In this document: piece after piece, positions 24,330 to 36,100 of the stretch
How positions within the stretch are numbered: position 1 is the stretch's first letter
Layout of the letters: the number at the start of each line of letters is the position of its first letter
Source: Panopea generosa
Taxonomy: Eukaryota > Mollusca > Bivalvia > Adapedonta > Hiatellidae
Direction of reading: 5' to 3'
Assembly: GCA_029582155.1 (NCBI GenBank)
Contig: CM055895.1
Span: 19,021,004-19,085,003, forward strand
Length of the DNA: 64,000 bases
The notes under the pieces: model-generated
The model's database searches: none
The model's input: only the letters and a program-made list of their open reading frames with translations
What the model was told of the DNA's origin: nothing
Translations under genes and position numbers: made by a program

Positions 24330-25265
24330 AGATTTGAATAAATAAATGAGCTATAAATAAATTCAACGTGAGCTATAAAATAATACGTGCTATATGAATG
24401 AATACTTCAGTTATAAATCAAAACGTGATATATGAATGAATACGTGAGATATACATGAATACTTGAGTTATAAATGAAAACGTGAGATATGAAGAATACG
24501 TGAGATATACATGAATACTTGAGTTATAAATGAATACGTGAGCTGTGAATGAATATGTGAAAGATGATAAACGAATACATGAGATGTGAATGAATACATG
24601 AGATATGAATGAATACTTGAGCTATGAATGAATACGTCAGATATGAATAAATACGTGAAATATGATGAACAAATACGTGATATATGAATGAAAACGTGAG
24701 ATATGAATGAATACGTGAGATATACATGAATACTTGAGTTGTAAATGAATACGTGAGCTGCGAATGAATATGCGAAATATGATAAACGAATACATGAGAT
24801 GTGAATGAATATATGAGATATGAATGAATACTTGGGCTATGAATGAATACGTGATATATGAATGAAAACGTGAGATATGAATGAATACTTGAGCTATGAA
24901 TGAATGCGTGAGATATGATGAACGAATACGTGAGTTAGAAAGAATACGTGAGATATGAATGAAAATATGATCTATGAATGGATAAATGAGATATATATGA
25001 ATACGTTAGTAATGAATGAATACGTGAGATATGAATGCGTACGTGAGATATGAATGAATACGTGAGTTATTAATGAATAAGTGAGATATGAATGCGTACG
25101 TGAGATATGAATGAAAAATGAATGATTTTGTGAGACATGGAAAAATACATTAGGTATAATTGGAAACGTGAGATATGAATGAAAACGTGAGTTATTAATG
25201 AATACTTGAGATATGAATGCGTACGTGAGATATAAATGAGAAATGAATGAATATGTGAGAGAATA
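24330..25265. repeat. 19-bp satellite array B (same family as array A)
   Basis: About 49 copies of the ATGAATGAATACGTGAGAT unit with the same variant types as array A (ACTTGAG, ATGTGAG, ACGTGAT). Additional local variants, TATACATGAATACTTGAGTT and GTGCGT-containing units, are mostly private to this array. It starts about 690 bp after the temptin-like stop codon. Confidence 0.95.
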
Positions 25266-25321
25266 TGTGAAGAGGTCGAGTCAGTGAAGTAAAAATATAT
25301 ACGTATGTAGGTAATGGTACG

Positions 25322-26262
25322 TTTTCACCGCCTATCTGAGTACCTCGGTCAAACACGATCATGCGGTCGTGAAATAATCTCCCTCGGTCTGCAGGAGGTG
25401 GGGTGTCCCGCCCGGTCTGCAGCAGTCTACCCTGGTCAATAGCGGTCGAGGTTATAATACGGATTTTTTTCATGTAGTGCTCGAGAAGCCAGACGGTCTG
25501 GAAGCGGTCTGATATACATCTTGTAGCGCTCTAGTAAACTCATGTATACTCGTGTACAAGGTCTAGTTTATCCGGAAGACATCTAGTCACATATTTTTAT
25601 CAATCTGTCTATATAATGCCTGCTGCTCAACTTCCATGATGTTTTTCTTCAATAGTGTTTGGTCAACTAAATACAGAACAAAATACTACAGTTGTATACC
25701 TAGTCTGCTGCTATCGTGCCCGATAGTACATGATCGGATATAGATCGGGTAGATGTCGGGTAGAGGTTTAAATAAAGGCGGGGTGGTCGTGTTAACCCTT
25801 TACTTCATAAAGACGCCTTTGGACACCTCTAATATTGAAAGCATAAATTCACCACATATCAGCAATGGATGAATTATGATTATATTAACTGACAGAGTGG
25901 AAAACAGTGCAGGAAGTGTTCAGATTGCTCGTCACGAGCAATCTGAACTCTTCCTGCACTGTTTTCAAAGGCCTTCTGTGATTGGTGCGGGAAAACACGT
26001 AACTATGGAGTAAAGGGTTAATCGGGTAGACATCGGGAATGGGTCTGGAAGGTCGTGAAGAGGTCGAGTCTAAGGAGGATGTGTGTCGGCAAGTGGTCTT
26101 GAAGTGGCCTGTAAGGGTGTTCAGTTGATATAGTATGGTCCACTGGAGGTTTGGCAGGGGTCCCTTTCCGTCGTGTAGACCCCCGACCAAACATCTGGTC
26201 AATCTTGGTCGCCGAATTTGGCCGGTCTGGGAGATCGAGGTACTCAGATCGGCGGTGAGAAC
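25322..26262. mobile_element. Element with about 29-bp terminal inverted repeats, carrying a nested MITE
   Basis: The left end (25322-25350, containing CACCGCCTATCTGAGTACCT) and the right end (26231-26262, containing AGGTACTCAGATCGGCGGTG) are inverted repeats matching at about 26 of 29 positions. The inside is GC-rich with GGTCG/GGTCT-rich phrases. The phrase GAAGAGGTCGAGTC occurs both just outside the left end (about 25270) and inside (about 26056), so the structure may be larger or rearranged. Minus-strand frames of 129 and 165 codons (26018-26407 and 25885-26382) cross it but match nothing I know. It could be a non-autonomous DNA transposon. Confidence 0.45.
25792..26021. mobile_element. 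piggyBac-type MITE, copy 1 (230 bp)
   Basis: Bounded by TTAA on both sides, with inverted ends TTAACCCTTTACT...AGTAAAGGGTTAA. TTAA duplication and CCC-starting ends are hallmarks of piggyBac transposition. The middle holds a palindrome (AAAACAGTGCAGGAAG and its complement) interrupted here by an extra inverted segment, GATTGCTCGTCACGAGCAAT. No coding capacity. A second copy lies at 47878-48078. Confidence 0.8.
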
Positions 26263-26499
26263 TAGGCAGTTTGACATATGACATGGTCCATTTCGGTCGA
26301 CTGGAGTCGTAACGTTCCTTTTCAGCCCTTGCAGCTTTCCCCCTCCAAAATGCAATGAAAGAAAGGTACATAAACCTTTCAAATATATCCATGTACGGTC
26401 TTTGCATTAAATGTACGGTCTTATAGAAATTATGTTTTATATGCTTTACTTATCATAGTATCACTAGAGTACCCACGGCGGGCGGGCAGCGTCCAAAAG

Positions 26500-27010
26500 T
26501 CGTCAGCCCTCAAACTTGAGTCATTCTTAGCCAATCTTCACCAAACTTGGTCAGAATGTTTGTGGGCATAATATCTCGGCCAATTTTAATAACCAGACAC
26601 TCTGGAGTAATGACACTTTAATTGCCAAAATTTGACAAAATTAGCACTATGCGCTATCTGACTTGGAAAGCTGTTATTCGATCTTCATCAACTTTGGTCA
26701 GAATGTTTATAGGCATAACATTTTGGTCAAGTTTGATAATTAGCCAGATCGCTCGAGTCACTTTTGAGTTATGGCCCTTTAATTGCCAAAATGTGACAAA
26801 ATTAGTAGCATCCACAAAATTGTCTTCTCTCTTACTTGAACAGTTATTATACAATCTTCATCAAACTTGGTCAGAATGTGTATGGGCATATAATCTCGGA
26901 CAAGTTCGATAACAAGCCAGATTGCCCAAGTGATATTGGAGTTATGGCCCTTTATTTTCCCCATAAAGTGTTTTCAGTACAAGTGAATGTGACTGGCGTA
27001 TTGTGTGACA
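26500..27010. repeat. About 150-170-bp tandem repeat core (CTTGGTCAGAATGT family)
   Basis: Three units share ATCTTCATCAAACTTGGTCA + GAATGT, then GGGCATAA..TCTCGG..AAGTTTGATAA, AGCCAGAT and GAGTTATGGCCCTTTAATTG. Anchors are at about 26534, 26680 and 26852. This phrase set is widespread in bivalve genomes as the internal repeat of dispersed elements. Open frames on both strands are repeat artefacts. 27,010-27,290 shows nothing further. Confidence 0.75.
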
Positions 27011-27287
27011 TTTTGTAAACGTCAAAGAAACTACAGTGTGTTTTTCTCGCAAAAACATATGTCTTCAGCCGACACAAGCTACCATTGAAATTGCACTCAT
27101 TAAAATCCGGCAAGGAGGTTTTGAGAAGCCGGAACAAACTAACTCTGAGAAAAATAGCAGGAGCGAAACGTGCCGGGGATATATATAATGCACTACATTT
27201 TAGTTACATAATTTTATATTATATTACGCAATTATAATAAAAAAACATTAAAGAAGATAACAGAAGAGACAAATATATATACTCTAA

Positions 27288-27318
27288 TTTATATATATAT
27301 ATATATATATATCATATT
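27288..27318. repeat. (TA)n microsatellite
   Basis: A run of AT/TA dinucleotides within AT-rich sequence next to the SINE at 27.35 kb. Confidence 0.85.
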
Positions 27319-27347
27319 ATATATGAGACACATATTTCGTTATGTTG

Positions 27348-27485
27348 TAAGGCTCATTGACGCAGCGGTGAGAGACGAATGACAATGAGAAGCAATGTCG
27401 TATATCAGTTATCACGGTGACTGTTGCCGTTCGAGGATTCGAACTTACGGCCCCTGGATTGATAATTACCGACTGAGCTAATTGA
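27348..27485 (-). mobile_element. tRNA-derived SINE, family B copy 1 (minus strand)
   Basis: On the minus strand: TTAGCTCAGTCGGTAATTAT (A box), then AAGTTCGAATCCTCG (B box, close to consensus). The body shares CAATG..(AG)CAATGTCGTATATCA and (A/G)TTATCAYRGWGACTG with the copy at 52.3 kb. The tRNA-like head is well preserved but the anticodon stem is irregular, so it is not called as a tRNA gene. Confidence 0.7.
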
Positions 27486-27554
27486 TGTTTTAAAGGTAGA
27501 CGATGGCATTGCTAAATGAAAAAGATAATGAAAATACAAGAAAAACAATAAAAC

Positions 27555-28650
27555 ATGAAGCTACTTTTAAACACAGGAGAAAATTGGTCCCTTATCCAAT
27601 GGAGAGTGGTAGTCTACGACAAATTTGGATTAGCCGAATTATTTTCAAAATATGCAGACTATACGAGTGTGCATACGTTTCGGCAGGTGTTAATTGGAAA
27701 ACAGATAATACATACATTGAAATGTATGACCAATTGTCTTAAAAACAAGTACAACACCACAAACATTTATCTATCCAATAATATATCGTGGCATAAACAT
27801 ATCGATTAAATAAAAACAAAGGCTTGGGGCTTGCGGGGAAAGCTACATGGAAAAAACACTATCAACTCAACAGAACGTCTCTCGAAACCATTCTAGACGT
27901 CTTCCATAATATAGAGATATTTGCTTTTGCAACTGCACACAAAATGATAAAAATGTGTAAGACAAAATACAAAATGAAGCTGGAAGGATTTTATCAGGAA
28001 CAACTAAACTTGTATCAGTTGAAAACCGGTTGGGAAACTCTCGGAAATCGGAGAAGTCAACATAAACTGATTTTATTTTATAAAATGAGAAACAAACACG
28101 TACATTACTCCTGATTTTCTACCTAATCTTGTTCGTGATATTGTCGGTGAAAATTTAAGTTATAATCTCGGAGAAGTTCAAATAATTTAAAAAAAAAACA
28201 ATAGGCTAACTTAGGCCTATGTTTCAAATTCCTACTACATCTCATTTTTACCGTAATTTATAAGAGAATGGGATGACCTCCCCGATGAAAAAAAGGCGTC
28301 TGAAACTGTTTTTTTTATCTTTAAAAACAAGTTAAATCAAAACCTAAGAAAAGTTCCGAAAAAGTTTAACTTTGGTGAAAGAAGTATGCAAGTTCAACAT
28401 GCGAGACTTCGTACCATTTGTAGCACAGGTCATATCTTAGTATAGCTTTTGGATAGCTATATATAGTAAATAATGGATTTATTGTATATATAGCTATCCA
28501 AAAGCTATATAGTAAGATAGGACCTGTGAGTTGTATTTCTCTCAATCAAAATACTTTTTTATTACCCCACCCCCACCCCAAAAAAAATATGACTGAGTCT
28601 CCTCTGTGCTCGTGTGGTGATATAGGAATCATAGTGTACTTCTTTTCCAT
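27555..28650 (+). mobile_element. LINE 3' half (ORF2 thumb and C-terminal region), interrupted
   Basis: Conserved non-LTR phrases appear in order: YLSNNISWHKHID, LNRTSLETI, LYQLKTGWETLGNRRSQHKL followed by ILFYKM, then FIREWDDLPD, QVQHARLRTICS and finally ESPLCSCGDIG. The last is the CxC zinc-knuckle start typical of the ORF2 end. They are spread over several frames with stops. A 105-bp hairpin element (28424-28528) splits the reading between RTICS and CISLNQN. Related but decaying sequence continues toward about 28,900. It is an inactive, 5'-truncated copy. Confidence 0.75.
28424..28528. mobile_element. 105-bp hairpin MITE inserted in the LINE
   Basis: Near-perfect inverted repeat with arms of about 42 bp. 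It starts CACAGGTCATATCTTAGTAT and ends AGTAAGATAGGACCTGTG; the inner arms share AGCTTTTGGATAGCTATATA, around a loop of about 20 bp. Removing it restores a continuous LINE reading (TGTAG|TTGTATT), with a possible 2-bp AG duplication at the ends. It has no coding capacity, so a trans-acting transposase would have moved it. Confidence 0.7.
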
Positions 28651-28997
28651 TGTAATAACTATATAGAGCTACGAGGCAAGTGCTTTTCAACACACTGTCC
28701 GACTTGACGGTATGGCTACACCGAACACGCTAAAGAATCCAAGGACTCAAGTATATAGTTCTATATAATCTATATAATTCCTTGAAAAAAATCAGAAGCA
28801 ACTTACGACTGGTTTCTATCTGTATCCTGCACTACCCCCCACAAGTCTAAAAAAAGACTAACTCTATTCTTGCGGTTGGGTCATCGCCCATATGGGAAAC
28901 CAGTAGCGATGTAAAATAAGCTTTAAAAGATGAAAAATTCATTGTACTTGTCCTGCCGCCTCTGGGGTCCGTTTCGGTTTAGCTGTGGCTTTTAGGT

Positions 28998-29019
28998 ACT
29001 TCCGGTGTGTTTTGATTGG
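28998..29019 (+). promoter_or_regulatory. ETS site and inverted CCAAT box, candidate promoter of the 33-kb gene
   Basis: ACTTCCGG (28998-29005, ETS core) and ATTGG (29015-29019, CCAAT on the other strand) lie within 22 bp in a short GC-richer window. A good splice donor, CAAG|GTGAGG, follows at 29044. The most economical reading is a housekeeping-type TATA-less promoter with a short non-coding exon spliced to the acceptor at 33105/33106. Confidence 0.4.
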
Positions 29020-30239
29020 TCGATAACTTTATAGAAACTCAAGGTGAGGCTGTGTACGGAAAGTGGTGGTAAACGAAGAAAATGAAATTGAACGTGTTTT
29101 GGAGAACAACCTAAAGTTTAATTCTGCCTTGATGATAAGCAGGTGTGATATCAATTTTGTGTATATGTTAAATTTCAATTTATAATGCGAGTAGTTTGGA
29201 GACGTCTTATCTGTACACGACGTCATCAGCAAGCATATTTGTTTATCAATTGATGATCAACTGATTTTTAAAAAAATTGACCAAAAGCATATTTTAACGT
29301 CTTTATTTTAATTATTTTCACATTAATCACTTTACTGTCTTACCAAGCGAACTCATGGACAGGCAAGTAGCCTGATTAAATAAGGCGTATATGGACAGCT
29401 TTTGTATTATTTGGACAAAAAAAATAAAAATCTTTAAATTTAAAAATGCTCCTTAGCTGCTTAGATAGAGGCATGCAATATGTCTCACTAAGTTGCAAGT
29501 TTCCTAAAATTTCTATCTACAAATCTACCATAAATTAGCAAGTTGAATCCTTATTGGGGACCTAGGCAGTCATCGTTAAAACAACAAAGACTATTAGTAT
29601 TTAAAAATATATTCAAAGAAGATCAATTAAAAGAAACAGTAATGTTTCTTAGTAAGGTTTTAGAATAAAAACATACCAGAAGCAAGGACTTGTATAGAAG
29701 GATAGGAAACTTGCATCTCCTGACTAAATGTTGATGAAACAGCACACAAAGGATTCATGATTTGGCAATTAATCTTTCATAGGCAGCTGATTTCTTGTAA
29801 ATAAACTGTAAGTTGTATGTAATCTTAGATGTTTAAACATATTTCATTCACTAAAAATTCTCTTGAATTAAAGATATTGCTGTTTGAAGGGAAAATTTTC
29901 TTAATTTGTTATTTTAGCTGCAATATACAACTTTTGTAATCACAAGTACTTCAACAATTTTAAACACAAATTTCTGGGAATGGTATTGTTTTGATGCGAT
30001 TTCATTCTGCAGTGTAAGAATTTTGATTTGTATTCCTGAGATGAATGGAAGTTAAGATAATTAAAAACAAGATATTGCGAGATTTTGCATGAATACGCGA
30101 GCATTCACACAATCTCAAACAGTTGCCTTTCCTCCTCTATATAATTCGTTGTATGAAGTTATGGTGAGATGTGTATAATTCTGCTAATTTCTTTAATATT
30201 CAACGCAGTATCTTTCAAGAAATTGCAATAAAAAAACAT

Positions 30240-30370
30240 TTTTTTCCAATATATCATGCTAAGATTTACTCACTGAATCATTGGCAGAATGATATCTTTT
30301 AAAACATGTTGTAATAGTAATATTATATTGAAATGTGATTGCTTAACTAGCCCTATGTGCCTAGATCTAG
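30240..30370 (+). repeat. Diverged dispersed repeat, copy 1
   Basis: Shares with 32480-32615 the phrases TTTCCAATATATYATGC, AATGATATCTNTTTAAACATG, ATATTGAAATGKGATT and CCTATGYGCCTAG in the same order. Family unknown. Confidence 0.6.
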
Positions 30371-32078
30371 TCACTGACGAAGCTACATGTGGACACAGCA
30401 GGCCCCCATCTGCATTTTTTCTAAAAAATTGAAATGAACGTAAGTATCGGAATGTTTTACATAAAAAAAACACAAAACCCTTGTGAAATTACCATTGCCG
30501 ACTTACTAAAATATTGCAGTCATTGGTCTCAAGGACACTCATTTTCAAGATTCAAGTTTCCTGTCTTAGGATATGGATACATGGATCATAGGTCTGTACA
30601 ATAAAAAAATACAGATGGTTATCGTTTTTAAAACAATAAAAATCAGAAATTCTTACATTTTCTGTATAAGACCAGGGCTATTTTTGCAAAACATCTCAAG
30701 CTGAGATTTTCCTCGACTCACAAAATCTCCATTTCTCCATTTATGATAACTTCACCTGATTATACAGTGAAAGGAAAAAGAAAGTATACATACCTATAAA
30801 TGTTGACAGGTCAAGGAACAATAAATGTATTGCATATAAATTTTGTATATTTATATTTCATCATATTGTTGAGTCAAAAAACAAACATTTAATTCATTTC
30901 AAAGCAAAACAATGAGAAAAAATCAGTTCATTTTCCATTTTAGCCAATAATGAAATAATTTTAAAAACAAAAATGTATACTTTCTTTTTCCTTTCAGTGT
31001 ACATGATAAGAATCCATTAAGAATATCCATTTGGGATAGAAATATCTCACCTGAGGGGTTGAAATTACATGCAGTGTTATGTAATTTTGACCTAGATGAG
31101 TGAATTTTTTTTCAATCTGGTATGGATGAACTCATGATGGATTTTTTTCTTACATTCATCTCAGCCAAATGATAGATCTTTGATAATGGCCTTCACCACA
31201 AAAATATTCTACTTTTTTATGCGTGTTTAAAACCCAAAATTCCACTTATTTATATCTATGAGGAATGGACATTTTAAAGTACATACTTTTCAGTATGTAA
31301 CAGAAATTACACCTGTTAATCTCTCCACACATTGTTTAAATAATTCACTTTAAATATAGTTTAAGCTCTGACCTTTTTCTTGTAGGTAAGCAAGACGTCA
31401 TAAATATATACATAGTCAAGTCAAACAGATTTTTTTTATTTTGGTATTAAAATAAAGGGCTTGAATGTTATTTTGGATGGTAAACTTTCCTTTTATTAAA
31501 TGTAAAGATATTAATTATTTTACACTTTCAGATTATTGAGTTTTTTATTTTGTGATTCTCATATTTAGGCCTTTATGTTAGAGTAAGAAATTATAAAAAC
31601 TACTTTTAGATATTGATATGACATTTTCACCATGGGTACTCTACTTCCTCATCTTTCTAAGTTATATTTATGTTTGTATTACATGTAGTTTAATAATTTT
31701 TATCGCAACAACATTGTATACTATCTTTTTCTTGAAAAAAAACCAAATCTTTTTTCGTAAAAATTCAAAAAAGCTTGTAATAGTTTTAATTCCAAAAAAA
31801 TTGAATAATTAAGAATAAAACTATCAACATTTTCATTAGCTTTACTTAATTAATTACAAAAATTGTTAAATTCAAACAATGGTTCAAAGAGTTATCAAAG
31901 AAAGACTAAAGGTGCCACCTGAATTTTTAGCCATGTTACGCAGGGTTGTCAAAATATTCCAAAGAAGAAATATCAAATTAAGAAGTAGGTGTATTCAACT
32001 TGTGAAAGGCACAAGTGGCGGGAAAGTATGAGAGGGGGGATTGCAAAAACACTTGGCTCAAATGATCAATTAATATTT

Positions 32079-32215
32079 CATGTCTGGTCTGTAACTTTGT
32101 CTTTAACTTGGCTCATTTGATCAACATGACAGAACCTTACCTCAAAGGTTATGCTCACACTTTCAGTTTGTTTGATATTTCATGTCTGGTCTGTAACTTT
32201 GTTTTACATGGATAG
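32079..32215 (+). repeat. Local direct duplication (TTTCATGTCTGGTCTGTAAC)
   Basis: The phrase ATATTTCATGTCTGGTCTGT + AACTTTGT occurs at about 32076 and 32174, each followed or preceded by a variant of GGCTCAAATGATCAA. A short tandem duplication within the candidate intron. Confidence 0.6.
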
Positions 32216-32479
32216 ATTTTAAAATAGCTTGACACAAATGATCGACATGTCATGATGATGTGTCACCTGCATTTATCTGTAGAAATACACAGACTGTTAC
32301 ATCAGATGTCAAGATCAAGGTCACATTTTAATTTAAAAAACATGAAATTGCATGTGTAGTGTGAAACGTAAGTCCATTAATCTTGATATTCATGGATACA
32401 TTTAAATCGCTACCTACTATAAAATATATTGTTATTTTCACAGATCAATTGGGGGGAATACGACACTTACCAGTGACAT

Positions 32480-32615
32480 TTCTTGTTTCCAATATATTAT
32501 GCCTATATAATATTCACTGACCCTTATTACCAAAATGATATCTATTTAAACATGCCAAAATAATATATTGAAATGGGATTTCCTCAATTGGGCTACCTAT
32601 GCGCCTAGGTGAGAC
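32480..32615 (+). repeat. Diverged dispersed repeat, copy 2
   Basis: Second copy of the repeat described at 30240-30370, same orientation, about 2.2 kb downstream. It carries an extra GGGCTACCTATGCGCCTAGG phrase at its right end. Confidence 0.6.
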
Positions 32616-33111
32616 CAAAGTAGATTCCCCACATAAAATTGCAACATTTATTGTGACATATGAAATGAGTCACTGGATTTAATTTTTATTTCAGTTTGAT
32701 CAATTATACAGGTTTACATAGAAAAAATTGTTTCATGATGTGTAAAGGCGATGCAAAGGTCATAAAGCAGTATTTAAGTGCTGTCTAGTTTTAGAATAGG
32801 GATTTCATTTCAAGAGTACCACTCCAATCTAAATATTGACTTTGTCACATTTTGGTGGATTTGACATACAAAACTATTAAGGATTAATAATGAGATGCAT
32901 TTTATCCATTTTTATAATTATTGTATTTTTTAAGACGTTTATAATGTTTTTTTTCTTGAAATGCTCCCTTTAAGCTTACTATTGCAAATAGTATTTATAC
33001 ATATCATAGCCCTACATGACCTACAAACTTTAACTTTGTGATAGTGAATTGCTACAAATTAAACCATCACTGCTCGTGTTCTGAATGTTCTATGTATTAT
33101 TACAGAAGTTG

Positions 33112-36100
33112 ATGAGCCTGTCAGACAGATTCGCTGCCATTAAGGCTGTAGGTGTGAGCACCGAGGAAGATGACACCGATACTGAAGATGAACTCTTACA
33201 GCGACTACTGGGAAATAAAAGAAGGTTTACATGGTCTGACCCAGCAAAAATCTCATTCACATCGACTCGTGATGGATTTCCAGCACATAATGATGATAGT
33301 GGTGATGGTGAAAGCTCAGGATGTGACGACTGTGAAGATGTTGTGGATCCAAGTTGGATTAAGAATTTCGAGTCAATTATTCAAAAACAGAATGAGGCTA
33401 AGGACCCTAGTTCCCAGACAAAAGTATATTCTGTTTTGAAAATGCCAGATACTGATATTCTGTTACACTCCCTGAAAAGAACAATTGATATGTACAATAG
33501 CACCTTGCAAGATGTTTCAAAGAAGAATGGTATACATCATATGTTAAATGAGAAGCAAAACACAGTGTGTAAGTCGTCAGAAGTCAGTAAAGAACAAGAA
33601 CATACTGATACTAGAGATGCAGAATTGCACAAAATGCATAATATAGAATTGAAATCGGATAATTTTAATAACTTGACAACAGTAACTGATCAACATATAT
33701 CTGAGAAAAAAAAAGATTTTGAAGCGTTTGTTGAACAGAATGTAGCAAATATTAATGGAACTAATTTGTCAAACCAAACTGAATGTTGGTCAAAAAGTCA
33801 GTTCAGACATGCAGAAAGGCAACAAGAAATTAGTCCTAATAAAAGCCTAAAGGATGATTTAAACAAAGATAGTAAAAATATTTTTTCAAAGAGCACTGAC
33901 GGTGTTGAAGGTATGAAAGCAGCAGTATCTGCTGATAGCTCTCCTGTAGCTGATCTAAATTGCTTTGGGGAGAAAGTGATAATGATACACAAGCAAAAAA
34001 TAGACAGCAAACAAGTTAAGAAATTAACAAACCCAGATCATGAAAGCCCAAAATGTAAAAAAAGAATCGTTGAAAAAAAAATGTACATACATGAAGGCGT
34101 TCACAAAAAATCAATATCGGTTTCAAAAGATGTCAGTAGTACAAAATTTAACCCTGAAACTGTTTCTTCAAACAAAAATGTTGAGAAGCAGTTGAACACT
34201 GATAGGTTGAGGCATACATCAAAGCTGGGTAGCACAAATATTGCTCTGAAACATGGTGAGAAAAGGAAACCAGCCACAAGCATAAAACCGGATATTAACT
34301 CCAGAGAATTGCCAGAAAATAAGAAGTCTTGTTCTCAAGTTCTTGAATCTGGGGGAAAACATGCCAAGTCATCATATATCAATATTTTAGAGACTACAAA
34401 CTTGACATCAACAAATAAAAGTATGCCCACAAAAGATGATACCATATTAAGTAATGAAACTGAAGCTAAAACAATGAAAACTGCAATATTGGTTAAATCA
34501 AACTCTGAAACGAGTGTTGAAAATAACATTTCCAAAAATGTTCTGCCTTCGGACAAAAGTGTTGAATTCAAGAAATCTAAAACATTCAATATCAATCATT
34601 GCTTATCATTTCCACTAGATGAGTTATTGCCAGTGAAGAAAAGACGTGTTAGTGATGATTCAAGCCTGGTCAATTCCTCGAAAACACCTAGAAAGCGACA
34701 TACATCAGAAATGTGTGTAAACCAGTATCATACTAACCAAAATACTGATTTCTGGCAGCCAAGTTCTGTTGTTGCAGTCAGTCCATTGATTCCCGTGAAC
34801 AGCAATATATTTCATGGAACAGTTTATGTCAACCCAGATGAATATCCTACATCTAAAGGTCAGCCATGTTATAGAAATGACAGCCCGCTTATTGGTGCTT
34901 GTGCTTCTGCTACACCTGATCAAGAAGAGATCACTGTACACAAAACATTTGCATCACAAAATCTAGCTTACATACTGTCTGAAGTTGAAAGTGGCAACCA
35001 GTCTGTATTGAGCCTAATACAAGAGGCATTAAACAAAGAAATAGGTTCAAACTTGGAAGCTCTGGCTAGCAAAGCACAACAGAACCGTGACCCACGCCTA
35101 GCCAAGACGCCTAACAGTTTGGAAGATTCAATGGGATCCTTTGGCTTTTATACAGAGAGAAATACCAGGAGATATGAGAATATACAAGCTAAAGAGAAAG
35201 GAGACATTGCTGGTGTAGAACAGAGTAGTGAATTGTTTCGATTGTTTGTAGAGCAGTGTTCAGCTCTTGTAAAAACAGATGAGGACAGAGATAAGTTACA
35301 ATCTCTTGTGAAGGTCTTAAAGAGTGAAAGCGGTGATGGTCTAACTGGAACAGGTTTCACACCCCCTGATACTGATATGGCAGTAGAATATGCACCTTCA
35401 GATATTGGCATGCAAATAGGCTACACATCTCCTAATTCTAAATTAGGCAACTTTTGTAACTTATCCAATCTAGAGACTAACCATGATTTAGATAACATGG
35501 TTTCTGGACATAGCCCAGAGAATAGCTTGTGTTCTTCTGTGTCTTTGGATTATAAAACAGAACAATTTGAAGGAAGAACCATGTTGAAAGGGGGTGTTAA
35601 ACCAAGACATATTCCGAAAACCACTGTACGAAAAAATGGTAAAATGTCTCCAAAAGATCCAAGATCAAAAACATATACTGCAAGAAGGATTTGCGCAAGT
35701 CTTCCGCTGCCTGAATTTATTAAAGTGTTGTGGGGTAAAAACGAGGCATGTCAAAAATTGTCTGATTCTGAAAATGAAAATATTAAGCTGAAAGAAGCTA
35801 AGCTAAGTGTTTATGTTCCACCAAAACAAAATATGAAGCAAGAGAAAACAAAAAAAATGACAGAAAAAAAGAATGAAGACACATTCCATGTATCTAAAAA
35901 CTATAACAGAAATGCCAAAACTGAATATGGCAAACATTCTACTGTAACAAGTCCAACAAGAGAAAACTACATTATTAATATTGGTACACCTGTAATGGAT
36001 GAACACGATGTCAAAATTTGTCAGTCAGTCACATCAGATGACTCCTTTATTTCTAAGAATGGAAAATGTCAACTTCCTCAGTTGACCCACTATGATATGA

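Larger units (their letters stand above)
29044..33105 (+). other. Candidate 5' UTR intron of the 33-kb gene
   Basis: Donor CAAG|GTGAGG at 29044; acceptor TTCTATGTATTATTACAG|AAG at 33105. It is AT-rich throughout with no supported gene. It contains a diverged pair of repeats (30240-30370 and 32480-32615) and a local duplication near 32.1 kb. The ORF at 31618-31812 is a chance hydrophobic, Lys-rich frame. The intron is a prediction from splice signals only. Confidence 0.35.
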
